DNA of 64,000 bases from positions 124,001 through 188,000 of the forward strand of contig NZ_CAKKNC010000002.1 in assembly GCF_918741285.1 (NCBI RefSeq), given 5' to 3'. The position numbers and the translations under genes are program-made. The notes under the pieces are model-generated. The model saw only the letters and a program-made list of their open reading frames with translations, was not told the origin of the DNA and searched no databases. This document shows positions 39,301 through 46,405 of this stretch, piece by piece; within the stretch, counting starts at the first letter, position 1; every line of letters starts with the position of its first letter. Source of the DNA: Sphingobium sp. CECT 9361 (GTDB lineage Bacteria; Pseudomonadota; Alphaproteobacteria; Sphingomonadales; Sphingomonadaceae).

Positions 39301-39837
39301 GGGCTGGGCTTCGCCGCCGGGATACAGATCGACGATGCCGCCCCGGATCGCAAATTCGCCTGCGTCATGCACGGTGTCGGTGCGGACATAGCCGTTGGAT
39401 TGGAGCAGTTCGGCGAGCTTCGATATCGCGATCCGCTCGCCCGGTGCGAGCCGCGCGACCAACTGACGCACGCGGAACGGCGTCAACGTGCGTTGGGTGA
39501 CGGCATTGATTGTCGTGAGGACAAGCTGCGCGGCCTTTGGCTTGGCTTGCAGGGCGTGTAGCCCCGCGAGCCGTTCCGATGCCGTCCGCAGCGACGGCGA
39601 TGCGCGGTCATAGGGCAGGCAATCCCACGCCGGGATGCGGATGATCTCCAGCTCCGGCGCGAAATAATGCGCGGTGTCGGCCACCGCCTGCATCAGTTGT
39701 TCGTCCGGCGCGATGAAGACGGCGCGGGTCGATGCGGCGCGGGCCATGTCGGCCAGCAGCCATGGCTGGAACCCTGCCGGAACGCCCGAAAGCGTCAACG
39801 GCGATTTGGCACGGAGGATTTTCTGTAGGTCGGTCAC
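36376..39837 (-). CDS. mfd: Transcription-repair coupling factor
   Basis: An 1153-aa DNA translocase that removes RNA polymerase stalled at lesions and recruits UvrA. The UvrB-like N-terminal part is followed by the RNA polymerase interaction domain (LTPGDLVVHADHGIGRYDGL). The helicase core has Walker A GDVGFGKTEVA, Walker B VIVDEEQRFGVVHKE, LTLTATPIPRTLQMA and QLRGRVGRSKTRAY. The C-terminal D7 module ends the protein. The start is the GTG at 39835-39837 (MTDLQKILRAK), 16 bp after the sdhE stop; there is no clear ribosome-binding site, so translation may be coupled to sdhE. Confidence 0.96.
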   Translation of the reverse strand: MTDLQKILRAKSPLTLSGVPAGFQPWLLADMARAASTRAVFIAPDEQLMQAVADTAHYFAPELEIIRIPAWDCLPYDRASPSLRTASERLAGLHALQAKPKAAQLVLTTINAVTQRTLTPFRVRQLVARLAPGERIAISKLAELLQSNGYVRTDTVHDAGEFAIRGGIVDLYPGGEAQPLRLDFFGDEIETLRRFDPGDQRTTGPVEGFTLLPASETLLDEDTIKRFRGRYRETFGATATGDPLYQAVSDGRRLAGMEHWLPLFEERLVPMFEHLGEDAVFIQDHGVTAAAESRLEAIRDYHANRIEARSSDPGSYRPLDPAQLYLKADEWTQAIADRAIHITSPFHEPESANVVDFGVDGPRDFAPERAQNANVYEAVGKHVAKLGKNRKVVIASYSVGARERLSGLLADHGVKRIAMADGWQEALGLAATGAVALTVLPLDHGFAAPDVAVLTEQDMLGDRLVRRAKRKKSADAFLSELATLTPGDLVVHADHGIGRYDGLTSIPVGNAPHDCVALGYAGGDKLYVPVENLDVLSRYGSETDGVPLDRLGGEAWQRRKAKMRERIREIAGELLKTAAARALRPADIAEPDAAGYPAFVDRFPYQETDDQDKAIADVLADLAAGTPMDRLVCGDVGFGKTEVALRAAFVAAMAGMQVALIGPTTLLARQHYNNFEERFRGFPLKVGRLSRLVPAAEAKATKAALADGTMDIVVGTHALLTKGLEFKRLGLVIVDEEQRFGVVHKERLKQLKADVHVLTLTATPIPRTLQMAMSGLRELSVIQTPPVDRLAVRTYIMPWDGVVIREALLREHYRGGQSFFVVPRISDLTEIEEFLREEVPEVRAVVAHGQMAPTEVEERMSAFYDKRYDVLLSTTIVESGLDIPSANTLIIHRADRFGLAQLYQLRGRVGRSKTRAYAYMTTPADRIITETAEKRLKVLSDLDTLGAGFQLASHDLDIRGAGNLVGDEQSGHIREVGFELYQSMLEEAILDAKAGGIAAEKARDSFSPQITIDAPIMIPEDYVPDLDLRMGLYRRINELEDRNGIEAFAAELIDRFGKLPAPTQNLLKLIEIKQNCVKANIAKMDVGSKGALVSFHGDSFPNLTGLLAYVQRLDGTAKLRPDSKLVITRTWADPAARLNAAVQLSKGLAKVAG

Positions 39838-39853
39838 AATGTGGGGAAAGGTC

Positions 39854-40120
39854 TCACTTGGCGATGGGTACGAAATCAAGCTTGCGCATCGCATCCATCA
39901 TCGGGCTTTGATACTGCGGCGGGATTGGCTGGGTGCCGAGCGCCCATGCCATGATATCGACATCCTGCTCCTCCAGCAGCGCTTCGAACCAGACGAGCTG
40001 ATCCTCGCTCCAGGTAGCGCCATAGGTGTCGAAGAAACCGCCGATCATCAAATCGGCTTCCTTGGTGCCGCGATGCGATGCACGGAAACTCAGACGGCGC
40101 AGGCGAGGGTCTTCATGCAT
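39854..40120 (-). CDS. sdhE: FAD assembly factor SdhE
   Basis: An 88-aa protein that helps attach FAD to the flavoprotein subunit of succinate dehydrogenase. From the ATG at 40118-40120 it reads MHEDPRLRRLSFRASHRGTK and EADLMIGGFF, containing the RGTKE motif (RGxxE) of the family. The segment WFEALLEEQDVDIMAWALG follows, also typical. The open frame extends 12 codons upstream, but SdhE proteins start near here. It is upstream of mfd and divergent from recG, an arrangement seen often in alphaproteobacteria. Confidence 0.92.
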   Translation of the reverse strand: MHEDPRLRRLSFRASHRGTKEADLMIGGFFDTYGATWSEDQLVWFEALLEEQDVDIMAWALGTQPIPPQYQSPMMDAMRKLDFVPIAK

Positions 40121-40221
40121 GGCGATACTATTTCCGATAAAACGGCGGTGGCACAAATGCGAATAGCGGACGGGGTGTTTGCATCAACCCCCTCCGCTGC
40201 GATAGTGGACCGCAGATAGTC

Positions 40222-42285
40222 ATGCGACCCGATATTCTCAATCCGCTGTTTGCCGAAATATCGGCATTGAAAGGCATTGGCGCTGCGCTCGCCCGTCCGC
40301 TCGAACGGCTGGGGCTGGCGCGTGCGGTCGATGTCGCGTTTCATCTGCCGGTGGCTTGGGTCGATCGGCTTATCGTCGATGAGCTGGATATGAGCCAATC
40401 CGGGCGGATCGTGGGGACGGTGCTGACCCCGGTGGACTACAAGGCCGGGGGCGGGATGCGCGCGCCGTTCCGGGTGCATGCGACGGATAGTCGCGGGAAC
40501 TACGTGTCGCTGATTTACTTCGGCAGGAATAGCGGCTGGCCGCGCAAGATGCTGCCGCTGGGTGAGCCGAAATTCGTGTCTGGCAGACTGGAGTTGTACG
40601 GGCAGGAATTGCAGATGGTCCATCCAGACCATGTGCTGCCGCTGGAGGAAGCCGGGACGCTGCCGGAACGCGAGCCGGTCTATCGCTTGTCCGAAGGGCT
40701 GTCGAACAACCGGATGCGCGATTTCGTTGGGCAAGCGCTGGATCGCGCGCCGGACCTTTCGGAATGGATCGAGCCGAGCCTGCTGGCGCAGCGGGCGTGG
40801 CCGGGCTGGCGCGTAGCGTTGAGCGATGTGCATCGCGCGCCTGATGCGGCAAAGGCGCGGGAGCGGCTGGCCTATGATGAGATATTCGCGGGGCAACTGG
40901 CGCTGATGCTGGTGCGCGCGTCGTCTCGCAGGCGGCGGGGCGTGCCGATCCATGGTGACGGACATTTGCGCGATGCGTTGAAGCTGCCCTTTGCGCCGAC
41001 AGGTGCGCAACGGCGGAGCATCGGCGAGATCGAAGGGGATATGGCGCAGGCGACGCCGATGCTCCGGCTGCTGCAGGGGGATGTGGGGTCGGGCAAGACG
41101 CTGGTGGCGCTGATGGCGTTGCTCAATGCGGTCGAGGCGGGGAAGCAGGGGGCGATGCTCGCGCCCACCGAGATATTAGCGCGGCAGCATTTCGCGACAT
41201 TGCAGAAGATGCTCGTCGGCTTGCCGGTGACGATTGCGATCCTGACCGGGCGCGAAAAGGGCCGCGCGCGAGAATCGACGCTGATGGGATTGGCGGATGG
41301 GAGCATCGACATATTGGTCGGCACCCATGCCATTTTTCAGGAGGCGGTGCAGTATAAGGCGCTGGCACTGGCGGTGATCGACGAGCAGCATCGTTTCGGT
41401 GTTGCGCAGCGCATGATGCTGGCGGCGAAAGCCGAGCGTACACCGCATTTGCTGGTGATGACGGCGACGCCGATCCCGCGCACGCTGACGCTCACCTATT
41501 ACGGCGAGATGGACGTTTCGCGGCTGGATGAGATGCCGCCGGGTCGCCAGCCTATCGAAACGCGCGTGCTGTCGGCCGAGCGGGTGGACGAAGTGATCGA
41601 GGCGTTGGGGCGTCATATTGCGGCTGGGGGACAGGCCTATTGGGTCTGTCCACTGGTCGAGGAAAGCGAACTCAGCGATCAGACGGCAGCGGAAGTGCGG
41701 GCCGAGACGCTTCGGATGCGTTTTGGCGATGCGGTCGCATTGGTCCACGGTCGTATGAAGGGGCCGGAAAAAGACGCGGTGATGGACGGCTTTTCTCGCA
41801 ACCTTACCAAAGTGCTGGTTGCGACGACGGTGATCGAAGTTGGCGTCGACGTGCCAAATGCGACGCTGATGATCATCGAAGGCGCGGACCGCTTCGGTCT
41901 GGCCCAGTTGCATCAGTTGCGCGGGCGCGTGGGGCGGGGGGACAAGGCATCGATATGTCTTCTGCTGCGCGGCAATGCCTTGTCCGAGACATCGCGGGCT
42001 CGGCTGGCACTGATGCGGGAAACGAATGACGGCTTTCGGATTGCCGAAGAAGACTTGCGGTTACGCGGGGCAGGGGAGTTGCTGGGCACTCGGCAGTCTG
42101 GCGAAGCGCAATTGCGATTGGCGACGCCCGAGCATCTGGCCGACCTGATAGACTCGGCGCGGGATGATGCCCGCCTGCTGATCGAGAGGGATGGCGGTCT
42201 GGATTCTGCCCGCGGGCAAGCGGCGCGCGCGTGCCTTTATCTGTTCGAGCGGGATGCTGCGGTGGGATTGCTGCGCAGCGGATGA
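40222..42285 (+). CDS. recG: ATP-dependent DNA helicase RecG
   Basis: A 687-aa helicase that reverses stalled forks and branch-migrates Holliday junctions. The N-terminal wedge/OB domain contains MRPDILNPLFAEISALKGIG, HLPVAWVDRL and SGRLELYGQELQMVHPDHV. The helicase core has Walker A LLQGDVGSGKTLVALMALL, Walker B AVIDEQHRFGVAQRMML, MTATPIPRTLTLTYYG and QLRGRVGRGDKASICLLL. The C-terminus holds EDLRLRGAGELLGTRQSGEA. The length is normal. It is divergent from sdhE with 101 bp between. A small Arg-rich ORF follows 150 bp downstream. Confidence 0.96.
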   Translation: MRPDILNPLFAEISALKGIGAALARPLERLGLARAVDVAFHLPVAWVDRLIVDELDMSQSGRIVGTVLTPVDYKAGGGMRAPFRVHATDSRGNYVSLIYFGRNSGWPRKMLPLGEPKFVSGRLELYGQELQMVHPDHVLPLEEAGTLPEREPVYRLSEGLSNNRMRDFVGQALDRAPDLSEWIEPSLLAQRAWPGWRVALSDVHRAPDAAKARERLAYDEIFAGQLALMLVRASSRRRRGVPIHGDGHLRDALKLPFAPTGAQRRSIGEIEGDMAQATPMLRLLQGDVGSGKTLVALMALLNAVEAGKQGAMLAPTEILARQHFATLQKMLVGLPVTIAILTGREKGRARESTLMGLADGSIDILVGTHAIFQEAVQYKALALAVIDEQHRFGVAQRMMLAAKAERTPHLLVMTATPIPRTLTLTYYGEMDVSRLDEMPPGRQPIETRVLSAERVDEVIEALGRHIAAGGQAYWVCPLVEESELSDQTAAEVRAETLRMRFGDAVALVHGRMKGPEKDAVMDGFSRNLTKVLVATTVIEVGVDVPNATLMIIEGADRFGLAQLHQLRGRVGRGDKASICLLLRGNALSETSRARLALMRETNDGFRIAEEDLRLRGAGELLGTRQSGEAQLRLATPEHLADLIDSARDDARLLIERDGGLDSARGQAARACLYLFERDAAVGLLRSG

Positions 42286-42435
42286 CAGCGGACTGCGGAC
42301 CTCTCGCGAAGACGGCCGCATATTCCACCTTCGCATTTTTTTAAGATAATTCTCGTATCTCGAAATAATTGTGCTGAATCCGCCGGTATTTGGCGAGGAG
42401 TTGAATGATAGCCGACTAACGAGAGAGGACGAACC

Positions 42436-42576
42436 GTGGATCGAGAGACAAATACAGAGCGGCGCGTGGAAGATCGCCGAATAGCGGATCGCAGGCAGGG
42501 CGCGGATCCCCGCTATGCTGGACCGGAGCGTCGTCAAGACGAACGCCGCAGCGGCGACCGCCGTCAGACCGACTAG
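42436..42576 (+). CDS. 46-aa Arg/Asp-rich small protein, unknown function
   Basis: A GTG start preceded by AGAGG eight bases upstream opens a 46-codon frame beginning MDRETNTERRVEDRRIADRR and ending GDRRQTD. Pairs of Arg after an acidic or nearby residue recur (ERR, DRR, DRR, ERR, ERR, DRR), so nearly a third of the residues are Arg and a quarter Asp or Glu. Such an alternating charge pattern suggests a disordered or nucleic-acid/ribosome-associated peptide. It sits 150 bp after recG beyond an AT-rich stretch that could hold its promoter. It could be a chance frame, but the good ribosome-binding site argues for it. Confidence 0.5.
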   Translation: MDRETNTERRVEDRRIADRRQGADPRYAGPERRQDERRSGDRRQTD

Positions 42577-42593
42577 ATCAAGCCAGCTTCAGC

Positions 42594-43310
42594 TTATCCC
42601 ACCCGAATACGATGCCCGGTCGGGGCGTCTTCCTGTACGAGCGCCAATATGGCGTCGGCCACGGTTTCCGGGCCTTTAAGCGTCGCGGGGTCTTCCCCGG
42701 GATAGGCGCGCGCGCGCATGGCAGTGCGGGTCGCGCCAGGATCGACGATATGCGTCCGAATATTGGAAATGTTCTTCACTTCCTCACCATAAGCCGTCAC
42801 GAGAACCTCGACCGCCGCCTTCGAAGCCCCATAAGCGCCCCAATAAGGGCGGGCGACCGTTCCCACGGAACTGGTGATTGCCAAAACGCGCGCGTCGCCA
42901 CTGGCCCGAAGCATTGCGTCGAATGCCGCGATCAGCGCCTGTTGTGCGCCGACGTTCAGAGTCAGCAGTTTGGCAAATTCCTTGGGATCGATTGACTGAA
43001 CGGCAGCCAGACTGCCCAAAGTCGCGGCGTTGAGAACGAGATAGTCCAGCGCCTTCCATCGGCCGGCAATCGCTGATGCAAGGCGTCCGATGCTATCGCC
43101 ATCGGTCAGGTCGAGCGGGGCGATAGTCGCGCTTCCGCCCGCCTGATGAATACGATCCTCGACCTCTTCCAATCCGCCAGTGGTGCGCGCCGTAAGCACG
43201 ACATGCGCCCCCGCTTTACCCAAAGCTTCGGCAGTGGCGGCGCCAATGCCGCGGCTTGCTCCGGTGACGAGCGCGAGCTTGCCGGCGAGGGGGAGAGAAG
43301 TCATTTCCAT
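42594..43310 (-). CDS. Short-chain dehydrogenase/reductase (SDR)
   Basis: About 238 aa, classical SDR. It has the NAD(P) motif LVTGASRGIGAATAEALG, LNAATLG in place of the usual NNAG, the Ser in ITSSVGT and the catalytic YGASK. The preference for NADP(H) is suggested by the Arg after the glycine motif. I start at ATG 43308-43310 (MEMTSLPLAGK); ATG 43302-43304 is an alternative. Substrate unknown. It is 62 bp downstream of purF on the same strand and could be co-transcribed; no pathway link to purines is visible. Confidence 0.88.
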   Translation of the reverse strand: MEMTSLPLAGKLALVTGASRGIGAATAEALGKAGAHVVLTARTTGGLEEVEDRIHQAGGSATIAPLDLTDGDSIGRLASAIAGRWKALDYLVLNAATLGSLAAVQSIDPKEFAKLLTLNVGAQQALIAAFDAMLRASGDARVLAITSSVGTVARPYWGAYGASKAAVEVLVTAYGEEVKNISNIRTHIVDPGATRTAMRARAYPGEDPATLKGPETVADAILALVQEDAPTGHRIRVG

Positions 43311-43371
43311 GTCCGTTTGCAAAGCTCTTGCCTAAGTGCCCATCTGAAAGGCGGGCAGTATTAAAAAAGGG

Positions 43372-44832
43372 TCAAACCACCCGTTCTGCCAAAAGCTCGA
43401 ACTGATCGCGGACAACCGCTTCATCTTGATCGGTGAGTTTCGTAGGATAATCCCCGGTGAAACATGCGTCGCAATATTGCGGGCGAATATCAGCGCGCTT
43501 GGCTTCGCCCAGCGCCTTGTACAGACCGTCTATCGACAGGAACGAAAGGCTGTCGGCGTGGATGAAATCCTGCATCCCCGGCACGTCCAGCTTGTGGGCG
43601 AGCAGCTTGGTACGTTCCGGCGTGTCGACACCATAATAGCAGCTATGCTTGGTTGGAGGGCTGGCGATCCGCATATGCACTTCGGCGGCACCGGCTTCGC
43701 GCATCATCTGGACAATCTTGAGCGACGTCGTGCCGCGTACGATGGAATCGTCGATCAGTACGATCCGCTTGCCTGCGATCAACGCGCGATTGGCGTTATG
43801 CTTCAGCTTCACACCCAGATGGCGAACCTTGTCGCTAGGCTGGATGAACGTCCGCCCGACATAGTGCGACCGGATGATTCCCAGTTCGAACGGTATGCCC
43901 GATTGCTGCGCGTATCCGATGGCCGCAGGCACACCGCTGTCGGGAACAGGAATGACATAGTCGGCATCGACCGGGTTCTCGACAGCAAGCTGCGCGCCGA
44001 TGGCCTTGCGTACCGAATAGACGCTGTTGCCGTCCACAATGGAGTCGGGACGGGAGAAATAGACATGCTCGAAGATGCAGGGGCGGGGAGATACTTCACC
44101 GAAGGGGCGATGGCTGCGTACTTCACCCGTGCCGGTTACGATCACCAGCTCACCCGGATCGATGGAGCGGACATAGTCTGCGCCCACGACATCTAGCGCG
44201 ACGGTTTCCGATGCGAAGATAGGCGACTCGCCCATCATGCCCATGACAAGAGGGCGAATGCCCAGTGGATCGCGACACGCAATCATGCCTTCCGGCGTCA
44301 TGCAAATCAGGGAGTAGGCGCCTTCGACTTGCTTCAACGCATCGATGAACTTGTCGAGCAGCGTCCGGTAGGTCGATGTCGCGACCAGATGAATGATCAC
44401 TTCGGTGTCGGATGTCGACTGGAAGATCGACCCGCGCCGCACCAGTTCGCGGCGCAGCTTGCCCGCGTTCGAGATATTGCCGTTATGCGCAATGGCGAAC
44501 CCACCCGACGCCAGTTCGGCATAGAGCGGCTGAACATTGCGGAGCGAGGTTTCTCCGGTAGTCGAATATCGCACATGACCGCAGGCTGCATCGCCGGGCA
44601 ATGCACGAATCACCTCATCGCGGTCAAAATTCCCGGCCACATGCCCCATGGCCCGATGGGTATGGAAATCATGTCCGTCCCAGCTAGTGATTCCGGCTGC
44701 TTCCTGCCCCCGATGCTGGAGCGCATGGAGGCCAAGGGCAACGATGGCCGAAGCTGTGTCTGCGCCCGAAATGCCGAAAATACCGCATTCCTCCCGCAAC
44801 TTGTCGTCATCGAAAGGGTTCGTTGTAAGCAT
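43372..44832 (-). CDS. purF: Amidophosphoribosyltransferase
   Basis: A 486-aa enzyme making 5-phosphoribosylamine from PRPP and glutamine, the first committed step of purine synthesis. A 15-residue leader, MLTTNPFDDDKLREE, precedes the N-terminal nucleophile Cys16 (CGIFGISG), so the protein is probably processed. The PRPP loop is IVLIDDSIVRGTTSLKIVQ. Cys residues in CIFEHVYF, HSCYYGVD and YCDACFTGDYP match the ligands of the B. subtilis-type 4Fe-4S cluster. The ATG start at 44830-44832 faces the ccm operon across 238 bp. Confidence 0.96.
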   Translation of the reverse strand: MLTTNPFDDDKLREECGIFGISGADTASAIVALGLHALQHRGQEAAGITSWDGHDFHTHRAMGHVAGNFDRDEVIRALPGDAACGHVRYSTTGETSLRNVQPLYAELASGGFAIAHNGNISNAGKLRRELVRRGSIFQSTSDTEVIIHLVATSTYRTLLDKFIDALKQVEGAYSLICMTPEGMIACRDPLGIRPLVMGMMGESPIFASETVALDVVGADYVRSIDPGELVIVTGTGEVRSHRPFGEVSPRPCIFEHVYFSRPDSIVDGNSVYSVRKAIGAQLAVENPVDADYVIPVPDSGVPAAIGYAQQSGIPFELGIIRSHYVGRTFIQPSDKVRHLGVKLKHNANRALIAGKRIVLIDDSIVRGTTSLKIVQMMREAGAAEVHMRIASPPTKHSCYYGVDTPERTKLLAHKLDVPGMQDFIHADSLSFLSIDGLYKALGEAKRADIRPQYCDACFTGDYPTKLTDQDEAVVRDQFELLAERVV

Positions 44833-45070
44833 GTGCTATTGGGTCCGCTGCCAATGCTGTGGACACCCCCGCGGGGCATCTGCTGGGGCGGCATATAGGG
44901 TGTCGAGTCCGGTTTGTCGCCTCCCTGTAACAAAAATCGTCATCCAACCCGCCAGAAAGTGGCTGTGCGGTGTCTTGTTAACCTGACAGGGAAACTGTCT
45001 ATCAAATTTGCTTTCTCGTTCTCTAAGCCCACTGGCCTTGATCTGCAGGCGCGGCTAAAGACATCGCAAC

Positions 45071-45796
45071 ATGCACGCATTCGCGAATCCTACCCGCTTC
45101 CTTTCCATCGCTCGGCCGTTGACGCCTTGGCTCTTTTGGATCGGGTTGGCTCTGTTGATCGCAGGCTGCGTATTCGGATTGATTCTGACACCCGCCGATT
45201 ATCTTCAGGGTGAGACCGTTCGCATTCTTTACATCCATGTCCCGGCGGCGTGGCTCGGCATGGCGGGGTGGAGCGGGATTGCGATTGCAGCGATCATGCA
45301 ACTTGTTTGGCGGCATCCACTGGCTGCGATCGCCGGTCGCGCCGTCGCTGCGCCCGGCGCGTTATTTACAGCAATTTGCCTGATTACGGGATCCATATGG
45401 GGTCGACCGACATGGGGCACCTGGTGGGAATGGGATGGCCGCATGACATCGATGCTTGTGCTGTTCTTCCTGTACCTGGGCTATATCGCGCTCGCCAACG
45501 CAAGCGCGGGCAATAATGGCGCCGGTGGCGTCAGCCGGGTTGCGGCAATTTTCGGATTGGTCGGCGCGGTCAATATCCCGATCATCAACCGATCCGTAGT
45601 GTGGTGGAACAGCCTGCACCAAGGGCCGAGCATCACCCTGCGTGGATCCACCATCGATGGCTCCATTCTCTGGCCACTGGCGTTTACGCTCATCGGCTTT
45701 TCGCTCTGGTTCGCCGCGATCGTGCTTATGCGCATGCGCGCCATTCTGGCCGAAACAAAGGTCGAAGCCCGTATGCAAAGGCTGGCGCGCGGATGA
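45071..45796 (+). CDS. ccmC: Cytochrome c maturation haem handling protein CcmC
   Basis: A 241-aa inner-membrane protein with six hydrophobic helices. The tryptophan-rich haem motif reads GRPTWGTWWEWDGRMTSMLV, flanked by His residues (YIHVPAAWLGM, NSLHQGPSI). It receives haem from the CcmAB step and passes it to CcmE. It is the first gene of the operon here; ccmA and ccmB, which often precede it, are not in the window. Its TGA overlaps the ccmD ATG (ATGA). Confidence 0.95.
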   Translation: MHAFANPTRFLSIARPLTPWLFWIGLALLIAGCVFGLILTPADYLQGETVRILYIHVPAAWLGMAGWSGIAIAAIMQLVWRHPLAAIAGRAVAAPGALFTAICLITGSIWGRPTWGTWWEWDGRMTSMLVLFFLYLGYIALANASAGNNGAGGVSRVAAIFGLVGAVNIPIINRSVVWWNSLHQGPSITLRGSTIDGSILWPLAFTLIGFSLWFAAIVLMRMRAILAETKVEARMQRLARG

Positions 45797-45924
45797 ATCC
45801 CTGGCCCTTCGTGATCGGTGCTTATGTATTGACGGCTGTCGGAACGCTTGGGTTGTCCATAGCAAGCTGGCGTGCGATGACCGCCGCCGAACGGCGTGCC
45901 GACACGTTGAAACGGGATCGCTGA
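45793..45924 (+). CDS. ccmD: Haem exporter protein CcmD
   Basis: A 43-aa single-pass membrane protein, MNPWPFVIGAYVLTAVGTLG followed by a cytoplasmic basic tail (AERRADTLKRDR). The start overlaps the ccmC stop as ATGA. CcmD helps release holo-CcmE from the CcmABC complex. The sequence is poorly conserved in general, and the call relies on size, topology and position between ccmC and ccmE. Confidence 0.9.
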   Translation: MNPWPFVIGAYVLTAVGTLGLSIASWRAMTAAERRADTLKRDR

Positions 45925-45928
45925 AACA

Positions 45929-46405
45929 ATGGCCGTAGTCATGAAAGCCAAGCATCAACGGCTTGTCCTTGCGCTGGTTGCCCTCGCGGCGTTGATCGGC
46001 GCGGGCTTGCTGGCTGCATCGGCTTTGCGCGACGAGGCAGCCTATTTCTACACGCCGCAGGATGCCAAGACGAAGCATATCGAGCCGGGGAAGGCCATCC
46101 GGCTAGGCGGGATGGTCGTGAAGGGCAGCCTCAAGCGTGCCCCCGATGGCGTGACGATCAATTTCGATGTTACGGACAACAAGGCTGTTGTCCCTGCGAC
46201 ATTCAACGGTATCGCGCCGGATCTGTTCAAGGAAGGTACCGGCGTGGTGGCTGAAGGGTCTTTCAACCCACAAGGTACGTTTGTGGCAACCAACCTGCTT
46301 GCCAAGCATGACGAGCGGTACATGCCTCCGGAACTCAAAGGCATGAAATATGATGAAAAGTCACGTAAGTTGACCGCCAATTCTTCGCCCGTTGCACAGC
46401 CATGA
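45929..46405 (+). CDS. ccmE: Cytochrome c maturation haem chaperone CcmE
   Basis: A 158-aa periplasmic haem chaperone anchored by an N-terminal helix (RLVLALVALAALIGAGLLAA). The OB-fold contains YTPQDA, IRLGGMVVKGSLKR and FDVTD. Haem is bound covalently at His127 in LLAKHDERYMPPE, with Tyr131 as the family HxxxY pair. It starts 4 bp after ccmD and ends overlapping the ccmF start (ATGA). It carries haem from CcmC to the CcmF/H ligation complex. Confidence 0.95.
   Translation: MAVVMKAKHQRLVLALVALAALIGAGLLAASALRDEAAYFYTPQDAKTKHIEPGKAIRLGGMVVKGSLKRAPDGVTINFDVTDNKAVVPATFNGIAPDLFKEGTGVVAEGSFNPQGTFVATNLLAKHDERYMPPELKGMKYDEKSRKLTANSSPVAQP

Noticed and set aside
38299..39561. A 420-codon open frame on the plus strand opposite mfd
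   Set aside because: Antisense shadow of the Mfd N-terminal half; no start signal and no family features.
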